64,000 nt of DNA from Achromobacter sp. UMC71 (GCF_014170305.1 NZ_LZZT01000053.1:19056-83055); one strand, 5' to 3'. Positions 12,307 to 22,235 are shown, numbered from the stretch's first letter. Notes: generated by a model from the sequence alone, not told the origin. A program made the numbers and translations.

Positions 12307-13146
12307 ATGCCCCACCGGACCCGCGCGCGCATCCAGGACATCGAGCAGCGGCTGCTGCTCGACGCGATCTATCACCAGTACCACTACGATTTTCGCGAGT
12401 ATGCGCAAGCCTCGCTCAAGCGGCGCCTGCAAAGCGCGCTGACCCAGTTCGGCTGCAAGACCTTGTCGCAGCTGCAGGACCGCGTGCTGCACGAGCCGGC
12501 GGTGTTCACCGCCCTGCTGCAATTCCTGACCGTGCAGGTCAGCGACATGTTCCGCGATCCCAGTTATTTTCTGGCGTTGCGCAACGAGGTCGTACCCATT
12601 CTGCGCACCTACCCGTCGATCAAGGTGTGGGTGGCGGGTTGCAGCACCGGCGAAGAGGTCTATTCGCTCGCCATCCTGCTGCACGAGGAAGGCCTGCTGG
12701 ATCGTGCGCTGATCTACGCCACCGACATCAATCCCCATGCCTTGCGCGCCGCCGAACAAGGCGTCTTCGACCTGGACCGCGTAGCCGCCTTTACCGCCAA
12801 CCATGCCCAGTCCGGCGGCCGCAGCTCGCTGTCCGACTACTACACCGCCCGCTACGGGCGCGTCGTGTTCGACAAGACGCTGCGCGAACACATGGTTTTT
12901 TCCGACCATAGCCTTGCCACCGACAGCGTGTTCGCCGAAGTCCACCTGGTGTCCTGCCGCAACGTGCTGATCTATTTCGAGCGCGACCTGCAGAACCGCG
13001 CGCTGGGCCTGTTCCACGACGCCCTGGTCCACCGCGGCTTCATGGGCCTGGGGTCGCGCGAATCGATCCGGTTTTCGGCCCAGGCCGACAATTTCGACGA
13101 CTTCGTGCTGCAAGACCGCATCTACCGCAAGAAGGCCGGCCTGTGA
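12307..13146 (+). CDS. CheR-type protein-glutamate methyltransferase
   Basis: 279 residues. An N-terminal alpha-helical domain (FREYAQASLKRRLQSALTQF) is followed by the SAM-binding methyltransferase domain, with VAGCSTGEEVYSLAILL as the glycine-rich SAM motif, IYATDINPHAL and the late motif SCRNVLIYFERDLQ. CheR normally methylates glutamates of chemoreceptors, but no chemoreceptor is encoded nearby. The stop overlaps the GTG start of the CheB gene (13143-13146), so the two are coupled. A role in adapting the neighbouring kinase is inference. Confidence 0.93.
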   Translation: MPHRTRARIQDIEQRLLLDAIYHQYHYDFREYAQASLKRRLQSALTQFGCKTLSQLQDRVLHEPAVFTALLQFLTVQVSDMFRDPSYFLALRNEVVPILRTYPSIKVWVAGCSTGEEVYSLAILLHEEGLLDRALIYATDINPHALRAAEQGVFDLDRVAAFTANHAQSGGRSSLSDYYTARYGRVVFDKTLREHMVFSDHSLATDSVFAEVHLVSCRNVLIYFERDLQNRALGLFHDALVHRGFMGLGSRESIRFSAQADNFDDFVLQDRIYRKKAGL

Positions 13147-13775
13147 GCAAGCCCGCCGCGTCCGTTCAGCGTCCTGCGCCGCCCCCGGGTCCGTGGGACG
13201 CCATCGTCATCGGCGGCTCATCCGGCGCCATCGACGCCTTGAACGTCCTGCTGCCCGCCCTGCCTGCCGGCTTGCGGGCGGCGGTCATGGTCGTGCTGCA
13301 CCTGCCGCGAGACCGCCGCAGCCGGCTGGTCGACATCTTCAGCCATCGCTGCGCCCTGCCGGCGCAGGAAGCCGAGGACCAGCAGCCGCTACTGCCAGGG
13401 CATCTGTATTTCGCGCCGCCTGACTACCATCTGCTGGTCGATCAAGGGCCGCGCCTGGCCCTGTCGATCGACCCGCCGGTGCTGTTTTCGCGGCCATCCA
13501 TCGACGTCCTGTTCCACTCCGCCGCCGACTGCTTCGGCGCGAAACTGCTGGGCGTGCTGCTGTCGGGCGCCAATGCCGACGGCGCCGACGGCTTGGCGGC
13601 CATCCACGCCGCCGGCGGCCACACGGTGGTCCAAGCGCCCGCCACGTCCGCCATGCCCGCCATGCCCGTCGCCGCCATCGCGCGCATTCCCTCGGCTCAC
13701 GTGCTCGCGCCGGCAGAGATTGCCGCGCTGCTCGCGCGTCTGCCCGCGCAGCGGCCCGCCCCCAACCTGCCCTGA
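13143..13775 (+). CDS. CheB-type methylesterase domain without a receiver
   Basis: 210 residues starting at a GTG that overlaps the CheR stop. It contains only the catalytic domain: IGGSSGAIDAL with the active-site Ser, VVLHLPRDRRSRL with the His, and LLSGANADGADGL with the Asp. The N-terminal receiver that controls classical CheB is absent, so its activity must be set in another way, perhaps by contact with the neighbouring kinases. The expected reaction is demethylation or deamidation of glutamyl side chains. The same CheR/CheB pairing inside kinase operons is known in non-motility systems. Confidence 0.9.
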   Translation: MSKPAASVQRPAPPPGPWDAIVIGGSSGAIDALNVLLPALPAGLRAAVMVVLHLPRDRRSRLVDIFSHRCALPAQEAEDQQPLLPGHLYFAPPDYHLLVDQGPRLALSIDPPVLFSRPSIDVLFHSAADCFGAKLLGVLLSGANADGADGLAAIHAAGGHTVVQAPATSAMPAMPVAAIARIPSAHVLAPAEIAALLARLPAQRPAPNLP

Positions 13776-13779
13776 CACC

Positions 13780-14910
13780 ATGATCCTGACGACACCCGCC
13801 AAATCCCCGGACGCCCGCATCAAGTGCCTGCTGGTCGATGACGTCCCCGAGAACCTGGTCGCGCTCGAAGCGTTGCTGGCCAGCGACCGGATCGAGGTCC
13901 TGAAGGCGCAATCCGGCCCACAGGCGCTGGAGCTGCTGCTGAACCATACCGATGTCGCGCTGGCGCTGCTGGACGTGCAGATGCCCGACATGAACGGCTT
14001 CGAACTGGCCGAGCTGATCCGCGGCAGCGAGCGCACGCGCCACATTCCCCTGATCTTCATCACCGCCGGCTCACGCGAGCAGAACTGGCAATTCCGCGGC
14101 TACGAGAGCGGCGCGGTGGATTTCCTGTACAAGCCCGTCGATCCCTACATGCTGCGCACGAAAGCGCAGGTGTTCTTCGAACTGCACGAGCGCAAGCGCG
14201 CGCTGGCCCAGCAATTGGAAGAGCGCACCGAAGCCCTGCGCGTCAACGAGATGTTCATGGCCGTGCTCAGCCACGATCTGCGCACCCCGCTGCAGGCCAT
14301 CGTCATGGGCGCGTCACTGCTGCAACGCCAGAGCGACGACGCGCGCGTCGCCAGCCTGGCGCAGCGCATGCTGCAAAGCAGCGACCGCATGACGCGCCTG
14401 ATCGAAGACCTGCTCGACGTGACCCGCATCCGCCAGGCGGGCGGATTGACGCTGACGCCCGCGCCGGTCAGCATGGAAACGCTGGTGAACCGCACGCTGG
14501 ATGAAGTCCGTACCGGCTCGGCCAGCCGCCAGATCGAGTCCGGCACCCGCGGCGATCCGGCGGGCACGTGGGACGGTGAACGCCTATCTCAGGTGCTTGC
14601 CAATCTGGTCGGCAACGCCTTGCACCACGGCAGCCCCGACATCCCCGTGCGCGTCGATGTGGACGGCACCGCCCCCCACGAAGTCGTCGTCACCGTCAGC
14701 AACGGCGGCACCATCCCGCCCGACCTGCTGCCGCACCTGTTCAACCCGTTCCACAGCGGCGCCCGCCCTCCCGGCGGTCACCGCGGCCTGGGCCTGGGAC
14801 TGTTCATCGCGCAACAGATCGTGCTGTCCCATGCCGGCCGCATCAACGCCGAATCGCGTAATGGCATGACGCGGTTTTGCGTAGCCTTGCCTCGAGCAGG
14901 TGCCCAATAA
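13780..14910 (+). CDS. Receiver-histidine kinase hybrid
   Basis: 376 residues from the ATG at 13780, four bases after the CheB stop. An N-terminal receiver (LLVDDVPENL; phospho-Asp65 in LALLDVQMPDMNG; Lys in DFLYKPVDPY) is joined by a short coiled coil to HisKA with His165 in AVLSHDLRTPLQAI. The HATPase domain follows, with NALHHG as N box and GLGLGLFIAQQI as G box. It lacks membrane segments and is cytoplasmic. As last gene of the block it probably receives phosphate on its own receiver from the large kinase, making a kinase cascade; that is inferred from order and domain type. Confidence 0.92.
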   Translation: MILTTPAKSPDARIKCLLVDDVPENLVALEALLASDRIEVLKAQSGPQALELLLNHTDVALALLDVQMPDMNGFELAELIRGSERTRHIPLIFITAGSREQNWQFRGYESGAVDFLYKPVDPYMLRTKAQVFFELHERKRALAQQLEERTEALRVNEMFMAVLSHDLRTPLQAIVMGASLLQRQSDDARVASLAQRMLQSSDRMTRLIEDLLDVTRIRQAGGLTLTPAPVSMETLVNRTLDEVRTGSASRQIESGTRGDPAGTWDGERLSQVLANLVGNALHHGSPDIPVRVDVDGTAPHEVVVTVSNGGTIPPDLLPHLFNPFHSGARPPGGHRGLGLGLFIAQQIVLSHAGRINAESRNGMTRFCVALPRAGAQ

Positions 14911-14967
14911 GGGAAATGGCCGCAGGGGGGGCCGCCACCTGGCGGCGTTGCCCCCCGGCATCGCGCC

Positions 14968-15186
14968 CTAAGGCGCCGGCCCGTCGTCCTCGCGCCGTTC
15001 CGCCTCTTCCTGCGCCTGCACGTCCTGCAACGCGACCTGGCGCGTGCTGCCGTGCGTCACCGCGCACTGGCCGGGATTGCCGCTGCTTTTCACGCATTCG
15101 GCAAACGCCAGCGCGGCGTCCACCGTGGCGAAGTGATACGCCTGGCCATCCGCGAACGCGACTTTTCCTTCGACTGAGCAATCCAT
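14968..15186 (-). CDS. Possible 72-residue small protein inside the LysR fusion
   Basis: In frame with the LysR gene, an ATG at 15186 is preceded by GGAGG at a spacing of about four bases and opens 72 codons: MDCSVEGKVAFADGQAYHF, then a helix-like DAALAFAECVK, two Cys residues and an acidic tail. This could be an internal translation start giving a separate small protein, or only the end of the fused regulator. I do not recognise a family. No promoter was looked for with confidence. Confidence 0.35.
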   Translation of the reverse strand: MDCSVEGKVAFADGQAYHFATVDAALAFAECVKSSGNPGQCAVTHGSTRQVALQDVQAQEEAERREDDGPAP

Positions 15187-16134
15187 AACGCCTCCGTTTG
15201 ATGGAACGGTCATCCTATCCCATGCCGCGGTCTCTTCCAATTGCTCGCGCATACTGGCGATGAATGCCTGCACGGCCAGAGGCAGCGCCCGCCCCGCCAG
15301 GGTCTGCACCTCGAAATGGCGTTCATTCATTTCGCGGTCCCGCAGCGGCACGGTCACGACCTGCTTCCAGCGCAGCCGGGCGCGCATCGCCAGTTCACCG
15401 CAGAACGTCACCCCCCCGCCCGCCGCCACGAACGCCGCCAGCGCATCGACGCTGCGGCTGGACATCACCGGCTCGCACGGCAATTGCTGCCGGCTGCAGC
15501 TGATTTCTATCAATTGCCGCAGCGTCGAATCGGCGTCCGGCAAGGCCAGCGGATAGGCCACCAGTTGGGCCAGTGACAGTTCGGCATGATGCGCAAGTGG
15601 ATGATCGCGCGGCAACACGGCCCGCACCGGCGACGGCATGCGCAGTTCGACCCGCACGTCGCGATGCGAGGTCAGGCTGAGCGTAATGCCGATATCCGCG
15701 GCACCATCGCGCACGCGTAGCGGCACCTCGCGTTGGGAACAGATATCCAGCGTGAAGTGGATGCCGGCGTAGTGCCGGCGAAAGTGGGCAATCGCCGAGG
15801 GCACAAAGTCATGCGCGAACCCTTCAGTGCAAGCGATGCGCACCAGGCCCTGGCGCAGACCTTTCAAGCCCAGGATCTCGCCTGCCACCCGGTCCACGTC
15901 CTGTTGCGCACGCCGGGCATGGGCAGCCAGCAATTCGCCTGCGGCATTCAGCGTCATGCCCCGCGCCCGGCGCTCGAACAGCAACGTACCCAATTCACGC
16001 TCGAGCCGGGCGACTTGCCGGCTGACCGCCGAAGGGGCCACCTCCAACCGTTCGGCCGCCAGACTGACGGAGCCGCAACGGACCACTTCAAGGAAGTAGC
16101 GAACCGCTATTTCCTGCAGGACTTGCGCCTTCAT
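14968..16134 (-). CDS. LysR-family regulator with an extra C-terminal domain
   Basis: 388 residues from the ATG at 16134. Residues ~10-68 are the LysR winged helix (SVSLAAERLEVAPSAVSRQVARLERELGTLLFER) and ~95-300 the ligand-binding part. Normal family members end near residue 300-310, but here the frame runs on through Met317 for 72 more residues (MDCSVEGKVAFADGQAYHF ... EDDGPAP) with no stop. The Met317 codon has a good GGAGG site a few bases upstream, as if a small separate gene had been fused in frame. The regulator is divergent from a Bug receptor and an amidase, the common layout for control of that transport unit. Confidence 0.85.
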   Translation of the reverse strand: MKAQVLQEIAVRYFLEVVRCGSVSLAAERLEVAPSAVSRQVARLERELGTLLFERRARGMTLNAAGELLAAHARRAQQDVDRVAGEILGLKGLRQGLVRIACTEGFAHDFVPSAIAHFRRHYAGIHFTLDICSQREVPLRVRDGAADIGITLSLTSHRDVRVELRMPSPVRAVLPRDHPLAHHAELSLAQLVAYPLALPDADSTLRQLIEISCSRQQLPCEPVMSSRSVDALAAFVAAGGGVTFCGELAMRARLRWKQVVTVPLRDREMNERHFEVQTLAGRALPLAVQAFIASMREQLEETAAWDRMTVPSNGGVMDCSVEGKVAFADGQAYHFATVDAALAFAECVKSSGNPGQCAVTHGSTRQVALQDVQAQEEAERREDDGPAP

Positions 16135-16297
16135 CGGGTTTACCCCTGATTTGCAGTGAACGGTTTTGCTTTGCGCTAAACGCAACGATTGATTCTATCA
16201 ATTCATATTGCTGCAAACCACCCGCCCCTCCTAGGATGTGACCGTCCGATGACGCTTGGTATGCCCGCCCCTTTCTTTCTGGATATCGATCACGATC

Positions 16298-17272
16298 ATG
16301 AAGACTGCCCTGCTTGCCATTGGCGTCGCCGCAACGCTCGCGGTCAGCGCCCCGGCGCTGGCGCAAAGCCGCTATCCGGTCCGGCCCATCACGCTGGTCG
16401 TGCCCTATCCCCCCGGCGGCGCCACCGACGTGCTGGGGCGCGTCATCGCCCAGAAACTGGGCCAGGAACTGGGCCAGACCATCGTGGTGGAAAACCGCGC
16501 CGGCGCCGGCACCGCGATCGGCGCGGCCTTTGTCGCCAAGGCCGCGCCGGACGGCTACACACTGCTGGCCAGTTCAGGCACGACCTTCACGATTGCCCCG
16601 GCGATCCAGAGAAAACTGCCATACGACCCGGTAAAAAGCTTCGAGCCCATCGGCATTGTCGGCCGCACCGGCCTGGCGCTGCTGGCCAACCCCGCCGTGC
16701 CGGTCAAGAACCTGCGGGAACTGGTCGCCTACGTCAACGCGCGCGGCAAAGAGCCCCCGGCCTATGGCTCCTTCGGCACGGGCACCACCTCCCATTTCGT
16801 GGGCGAGGCCTTCCTGGCCGAAGCCGGCATCAGGATGATCCACGTGCCCTACAAGGGCAGCGCTCCCGCCATGACGGATCTGATCGGCGGCCAGATTCCT
16901 TTCTCGGTCGACACCGTTTCGGCTTCGCTGCCGCAAAGCAAGCTGGGCAAGGTGCGCGTACTTGCCGTCTCCGCCCCACATCGTTCGGCTTTCCTGCCTG
17001 ACGTGCCTACCTTCGCCGAACAGGGCTATCCGGCGGTCGCGATGGATGCCTGGTTCATGTTCGCCGCGCCGCGCGGCTTGCCGGCGAACGTGAAAGAGAC
17101 GCTCGAATCCGCGCTGCGCACCACCATGAGCCTGCCCGCCGTGCGCCAGAGCCTGCAAGCCCATGGCTTCGAAGCCAACTTCTCCGGCAGCGCCGAGGGC
17201 GAGGCGCTGATCCAGAAAGAACTGCCGCAGATGCGCGACGTCGCGCGCGGCGCAAACATCAAACTCGATTGA
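16298..17272 (+). CDS. Bug-family (TTT) periplasmic substrate-binding receptor
   Basis: 324 residues from the ATG at 16298. Signal peptide MKTALLAIGVAATLAVSAPALA, then YPVRPITLVVPYPPGGATDVLGR, the hallmark of Bug receptors. ENRAGAGTAIGA, GYTLL, YDPVKSFEPI and HVPYKGSAPAMTDLIGG match the family throughout. Bug proteins bind carboxylates, amides or amino acids in the periplasm and often lack adjacent TctA/TctB membrane genes, as here. The gene following nine bases later encodes an amidase, so an amide or its acid product is a plausible ligand. The divergent LysR gene is the likely regulator. Confidence 0.93.
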   Translation: MKTALLAIGVAATLAVSAPALAQSRYPVRPITLVVPYPPGGATDVLGRVIAQKLGQELGQTIVVENRAGAGTAIGAAFVAKAAPDGYTLLASSGTTFTIAPAIQRKLPYDPVKSFEPIGIVGRTGLALLANPAVPVKNLRELVAYVNARGKEPPAYGSFGTGTTSHFVGEAFLAEAGIRMIHVPYKGSAPAMTDLIGGQIPFSVDTVSASLPQSKLGKVRVLAVSAPHRSAFLPDVPTFAEQGYPAVAMDAWFMFAAPRGLPANVKETLESALRTTMSLPAVRQSLQAHGFEANFSGSAEGEALIQKELPQMRDVARGANIKLD

Positions 17273-17281
17273 AGGAACCCC

Positions 17282-18775
17282 ATGATTCTGGACGACACAT
17301 TGGTTGGCTTGACGGCCGTGGAGTTACGGCGCCTGATCGGCGCGCGCCAGCTCTCGCCAGTTGAGCTGCTGGAGGCATGCCTGGCGCGCATCGAGGCGGT
17401 CAATCCCTACATCAACGCCGTCACGGCCACCGCCTTCGACCGCGCCCGCGCCGAAGCGCGCGAAGCCGAACGCGCGGTGATGGCCGGCGCGCCGCTGGGC
17501 CTGCTGCATGGCCTGCCGCTGGGCGTCAAGGATATGGAACCCACGGCCGGCCTGCTCACCACTTACGGATCGCCGATATACCGCGACCACGTACCTGCTG
17601 AAGACGTCACGCTGGTGGCGCGCCTGCGCCGCGCCGGCGCCATCGTCACCGCCAAGACCAACGTACCGGACATGGGCGCGGGTGCAAACTCGCGCAACAC
17701 CGTCTGGGGCGCCACGGGCAACCCGTTCAATCCCAACCTGAATGCCGGCGGCTCGTCGGGTGGCTCGGCCGCTGCGCTGGCCAGCGACATGTTCCCCGTG
17801 TGCACAGGGTCCGATACCGGCGGGTCGCTGCGCATTCCCGCCGCCAAATGCGGCGTGGTCGGTTTCCGGCCATCGCCGGGCGTGGTTCCCAGCGTGCGCA
17901 AGCTGTTGGGCTGGACGCCGATCTCGGTCGTCGGTCCCATGGGCCGTACGGTGGCCGACACCTGCCTGCAGATGGCTGCCAGCGCCGGCGTCGACGCGGG
18001 CGATCCGCTCAGCTATCCCCTGGATCCCCTGCAATTCCTGGCACCCGGCACCGCCGACCTGGGGCGTCTGCGCATCGGCTATACGGAAGATTTCGGCGCA
18101 TGCGACGTGGACGAGGACATTCGCGCCACCTTCCGCGCCAAGATCGCCGCCATGCGCCATCTGTTCGCCGCCTGCGATCCGATCGACATCGATGTCGGGC
18201 AAGCCCATCGCTGCTTTGACGTGCTGCGCGCCGAGGCTTTCGTGGCCGGCATGCGCGACGCCTATGAAAAAGATCCCGCCAGCCTTGGCCCCAACAGCCG
18301 CGCCAACTTCGAAATGGGCGCGACCATGAGCCTGAAGGACTGCGCCTGGGCCCAGGCCGAACAGACCCGGCTGATCAAGCGGTTCCAGCGCGCCTATGAC
18401 GACTACGATCTGATCCTGTCGCCCACGACACCGGTCTCGCCATTCCCGTGGACCGAACCCTACGCGCGGACGGTCCAGGGCAAGCCTCAGGAAAACTACT
18501 ACCGCTGGCTGGCGCTGACCTACATCATCACCCTCACCACCCATCCCGCCCTGACACTGCCCTGCGGCCTCGATCCGCACGGCATGCCCTTCGGCCTGCA
18601 GATCGTGGGCCGCTTCCGGGGAGACCGTGATGTGCTGGCCGCGGCGCAAGGCATGGAACAGGCGTTTGCCGGCATCGCCGAATTGCAGCGCCCCCGGCCG
18701 GACCTGGCGCGGCTCAAGCCGGCCGAGCCGGCGCTGAAGTCGATCGTGACGGCCCCCGCCCATGCGGCCACCTAG
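17282..18775 (+). CDS. Amidase signature family hydrolase
   Basis: 497 residues. The Ser-cisSer-Lys triad is intact: Lys83 in GVKDMEP, Ser158 in AGGSSGGSAAAL and Ser182 in GSDTGGSLRIPAA. The length is normal for the family. It cleaves amide bonds; the substrate cannot be read from the sequence. It lies directly after the Bug receptor gene (nine-base gap with a GAAGGAA-type ribosome site), which points to an uptake-and-hydrolysis unit. GatA of the tRNA amidotransferase is a related alternative, but no gatB or gatC is present. Confidence 0.92.
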   Translation: MILDDTLVGLTAVELRRLIGARQLSPVELLEACLARIEAVNPYINAVTATAFDRARAEAREAERAVMAGAPLGLLHGLPLGVKDMEPTAGLLTTYGSPIYRDHVPAEDVTLVARLRRAGAIVTAKTNVPDMGAGANSRNTVWGATGNPFNPNLNAGGSSGGSAAALASDMFPVCTGSDTGGSLRIPAAKCGVVGFRPSPGVVPSVRKLLGWTPISVVGPMGRTVADTCLQMAASAGVDAGDPLSYPLDPLQFLAPGTADLGRLRIGYTEDFGACDVDEDIRATFRAKIAAMRHLFAACDPIDIDVGQAHRCFDVLRAEAFVAGMRDAYEKDPASLGPNSRANFEMGATMSLKDCAWAQAEQTRLIKRFQRAYDDYDLILSPTTPVSPFPWTEPYARTVQGKPQENYYRWLALTYIITLTTHPALTLPCGLDPHGMPFGLQIVGRFRGDRDVLAAAQGMEQAFAGIAELQRPRPDLARLKPAEPALKSIVTAPAHAAT

Positions 18776-19520
18776 ACATCACCTCGGCAGAATCGGCGGC
18801 ACGCCCGCCGCATAGCGGCGGCGCCTATCGACCGAATCGCCCGGATCGCGCCTTCTCGCGTCAGCTGACGGCGGCGGCGCGGTGCTTGCTGCCGCCGCCG
18901 GTTGCCCGGCCAGGATGTGGGCGAACGGCTGCGCAGGCGCGACACGGTCAGTCTGCATCTGGGCACGCACACGCTCGCTGCGGTACGGGTCCCGGACATC
19001 ATCAACACGAGCCGGACCCAACGGATCGATGGCGCGCGAACGCATGGCGACGCCTTGGCTGTGCGCGGCGCGCCGCGCGCGGTCCTGGTCATGATGGCCT
19101 GCATGGCCAGGCTTGCCCCAGTGGATGCGACACCGGCAAACGCGTCAACGTTTCCGCGATCCCCGGCACCCCCATCAGGAAGAAGCTGAAATGGGCGAGG
19201 CACCGGGCGGTGTGTGAAGGCATCACGTGCCTGTTCAACCCCTCCCGATTGGATGGATTTTCTGGACAATCTATCCAGCCAATGGAGGTTGATCGCCTGG
19301 CTGAAGGCCCCTAAGCTCGGCGCTCCCTCGATTCCTGAAGGAGATTGCCGCGCGCTATCGTGTCCGCAGCCCTCCAGCACTGGGAAACGCAATCGGGCGC
19401 GCGGCCCGCTGCGCCGGCATCGCCGCCCGCCTAGGGAAAATGCCTATTAAGATACCGCGCCGTATGCCGTATTTAAGTGCAGCGACTGACACCTCTGACG
19501 CTGGCCCCGCAAGGAATATC
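18776..19520. other. Non-coding or decayed stretch before the second autotransporter
   Basis: About 745 bases. Several overlapping open frames exist on both strands (for example plus 18902-19189 and minus 18779-19045), but none shows a recognisable motif, ribosome site or agreement with the codon bias of its neighbours. It may hold a gene remnant. The last part must carry the autotransporter promoter. No repeat or insertion sequence end was seen. Confidence 0.4.
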
Positions 19521-22235
19521 ATGGCAGAAGAATATAAAAAGTTTGTCCGGACTTCGACGGCGGTTATGACGCTTTTTTGCCTGGTCGACGGCATGGGGGC
19601 CGCCAGGGCCCAATCGGTCAGTGGCTTGGGCGACGTGTTTCCCGGTGCTGTCCTCACGCCCCACTGGCCAGTGGGCGGAGACCTGATTGTCGGAGACACG
19701 CTTATCGGCACATTGACCATCGACGCCGGGGGAACGGTCGAGAATAGCGATGCCTACGTGGGCAACCAGAATGGCGGCATTGGCACAGTCACCGTCTCGG
19801 GTACCGATAACAGCGGACAGGCCTCGACCTGGACGAGTTCCGGCCAGATATCCATTGGTGTCGAAGCAGGCAGCAACGGCACGCTCAATATTCTCGGCGG
19901 CGGCGTGGCTAGCGGGAACGCAGCCGTCATCGGCCGGGATAACAACAGCGTAGGCGCCGTCACCGTCTCCGGCCCGGGATCGACCTGGACGCTTGCCACG
20001 GCCAACTCCTTCCTGATCGGCGCTGGCGGCAGCGGCACACTCCTGATCAGCAATGGCGGCACCGTGCGCAGCGGCCAGGCGCTCATCGGCGCCTACGGTG
20101 GCAGCGATGGGCACGTTACCGTCATCGGCTCCACGACGGCCTGGGACACCAGGAACAATATCTATGTCGGCTTCGAAGGGAGCGGGGATCTAAAGGTCCA
20201 GGACGGTGCGAAGGTAAGCACCATTGGGCCAGGCGGGCCGACTTCTGCTGCCAGTATCTACATTGGCTTGAACCCCGGCAGTAGCGGCACGGTCACGGTA
20301 TCGAGCACCACGGGCAATACGTCGGTCCTTACCGCGAGTGACGGCATTGAAATCGGCCCCGGCGGGACCGGAACGCTGACGATTGAAAAAGGCGGGTTGG
20401 CGGGGACGGGATTTAACACGATCATCGCCCGCAACGCTGGCGGCACAGGCACCCTGAACCTGCTCGGCGACGCTACGGGCCGGGGGGTCCTGGAAACGGG
20501 CGCCGTGGTCAAAGGTGGGGGGGGTGTCACCTTCAACTTCAACGGAGGCATCCTGCGTGCCAATCGCGATGAATCCAATTTTCTGCGGAACTTCGCCACG
20601 CAGATCGTGGGCAGCGAAGGCGCGTGGTTCGACACCAATACCTACGACGTCGGCATCGGCACCGCCCTGTCCGGCACGTCCAGCTTTACCAAGCAGGGCG
20701 CCGGCACGCTGACGCTGACCGGTAATAGCTCGGCCTTTACCGGCAATACCGACATCCAGGCGGGAACGCTACAGGTGGATGGCGTGCTGGGCGGTCCGAC
20801 GAACGTGCGCGTTGGCGCGCGGCTGACCGGTACCGGCCTGGTGGGGCCCACCGTCAACCAGGGCACGATCGCGCCAGGCCCGCGCAGCGGCTTCGGCACG
20901 CTCACGATTGCGGGTGACTACGCTGCACAGGGTGGCGGCCTCAGCATCAGGACCCGGTTGGGCGATGACAGCTCCCCCACCGACACGTTGCGCATCACCG
21001 GCGCCACCTCCGGCACGACGCCCGTCACGGTGACCAACATTGGCGGCGCGGGTGCGCAGACACAACGCGGAATACAGGTAGTGCAGGTCAACGGCAACTC
21101 GGCCGGCCAGTTCAACCTGGCCAATGGCGATTACGTCATTGGTGGACAACCGGCGTTGGTGGCCGGTGCATACGGCTATGTACTGCAGCAGGACGCCGCC
21201 GACGGCAGTTGGTATTTGCGTTCATCGCTCAAGGACGCCGGTACGTCCAACCCGGGCAACGGTTCCCCTGGCGCCGAAGGCCGGCCGCTGTACCAGCCCG
21301 GCGTGCCGGTGTACGAAGCCTACGCCAACACACTCCTGTCCCTGAGCCAGTTGCCTACGCTGCGTCAGCGGGTAGGCAACCGCCTCTACGATCCGGCCGA
21401 TGCTGGCCGCAACGGCGTGTGGGGCCGGGTGGAAAGCACCACGAGCCGTCTGGACCCTTCCGTCTCGACCACCGGCCAGCATCAGACCATCGACAGTTGG
21501 AAAGCGCAGTTCGGCGTGGATCGCATACTGGTCGGCGAGCAAGACGGTTCGCATCTGGTGGGAGGCTTCGTCGTCAACTACGGCACGGCCAACACCCATG
21601 TGAAGTCCGATTACGGCAATGGCAGCATCGGCACCACGGCCTATGGCCTGGGCCCCACCCTGACCTGGTACGGCAAGGATGGCACCTATGTCGACACCCA
21701 GGCGCAGGCGACCTGGTTCGATAGCGACCTCAAATCGAGCCTGGCCGGCAAGCTGGAAAACGGCCAGAACGCGCGTAGCTATGGCCTCAGCGTCGAAGCC
21801 GGCAAGGCATTTGCGCTGCAGGAGGGCTTTGCGCTCATCCCCCAGGCCCAGCTGAGCTATGTGTCGACCCGCTTCGGCGATTTCAACGATAAGTTCGGCG
21901 CCCGTGTCGACAGCGACAAGGGCGACAGTCTGCAAGGCCGCTTAGGCGTCGCGTTGGACTACAGAAGAAGTTGGCGTGACGCGGGCGGAAAAGCGCACGA
22001 GGCCAGCGTGTATGGCGTGGTCAACATGAAGCATGAATTCCTCGGCGGAACCCGCGTGCAGGTGTCGAGTGTGCCGGTGAGCAGCCGCATGGGACGCACC
22101 TGGGCAGGATTGGGCGTCGGGGCGAACTACGGCTGGAGCGAACGCTACGCCGTCTACGGGGAAGTCGCCACCGATGCCGATTTCTCCGGTAGCTACACGG
22201 TTACCGCTACTGCGGGTTTCCGGATGGCGTTCTGA
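19521..22235 (+). CDS. Autotransporter with beta-helical passenger and barrel
   Basis: 904 residues from the ATG at 19521, which has AAGGAATATC upstream; the in-frame ATG at 19440 would add 27 residues ahead of the signal sequence. Signal region EEYKKFVRTSTAVMTLFCL ends at ARAQ. The passenger carries many short repeats of the kind GSGTLLISNGGTVRSG and GGTGTLTIEKGG, then the autotransporter-associated repeat SFTKQGAGTLTLTGNSSAFTG. The barrel is about residues 645-904 (GVWGRVESTTSRLDP onward) and ends in aromatic Phe (GFRMAF), as needed for outer-membrane insertion. Predicted surface adhesin or biofilm protein. A fragment of a paralogue lies at 34647. Confidence 0.9.
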   Translation: MAEEYKKFVRTSTAVMTLFCLVDGMGAARAQSVSGLGDVFPGAVLTPHWPVGGDLIVGDTLIGTLTIDAGGTVENSDAYVGNQNGGIGTVTVSGTDNSGQASTWTSSGQISIGVEAGSNGTLNILGGGVASGNAAVIGRDNNSVGAVTVSGPGSTWTLATANSFLIGAGGSGTLLISNGGTVRSGQALIGAYGGSDGHVTVIGSTTAWDTRNNIYVGFEGSGDLKVQDGAKVSTIGPGGPTSAASIYIGLNPGSSGTVTVSSTTGNTSVLTASDGIEIGPGGTGTLTIEKGGLAGTGFNTIIARNAGGTGTLNLLGDATGRGVLETGAVVKGGGGVTFNFNGGILRANRDESNFLRNFATQIVGSEGAWFDTNTYDVGIGTALSGTSSFTKQGAGTLTLTGNSSAFTGNTDIQAGTLQVDGVLGGPTNVRVGARLTGTGLVGPTVNQGTIAPGPRSGFGTLTIAGDYAAQGGGLSIRTRLGDDSSPTDTLRITGATSGTTPVTVTNIGGAGAQTQRGIQVVQVNGNSAGQFNLANGDYVIGGQPALVAGAYGYVLQQDAADGSWYLRSSLKDAGTSNPGNGSPGAEGRPLYQPGVPVYEAYANTLLSLSQLPTLRQRVGNRLYDPADAGRNGVWGRVESTTSRLDPSVSTTGQHQTIDSWKAQFGVDRILVGEQDGSHLVGGFVVNYGTANTHVKSDYGNGSIGTTAYGLGPTLTWYGKDGTYVDTQAQATWFDSDLKSSLAGKLENGQNARSYGLSVEAGKAFALQEGFALIPQAQLSYVSTRFGDFNDKFGARVDSDKGDSLQGRLGVALDYRRSWRDAGGKAHEASVYGVVNMKHEFLGGTRVQVSSVPVSSRMGRTWAGLGVGANYGWSERYAVYGEVATDADFSGSYTVTATAGFRMAF

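Noticed and set aside
18779..19045. Minus-strand open frame of 88 codons after the amidase gene
   Set aside because: No ribosome site, no recognisable motif and a composition like the other shadow frames; left as part of a non-coding stretch.
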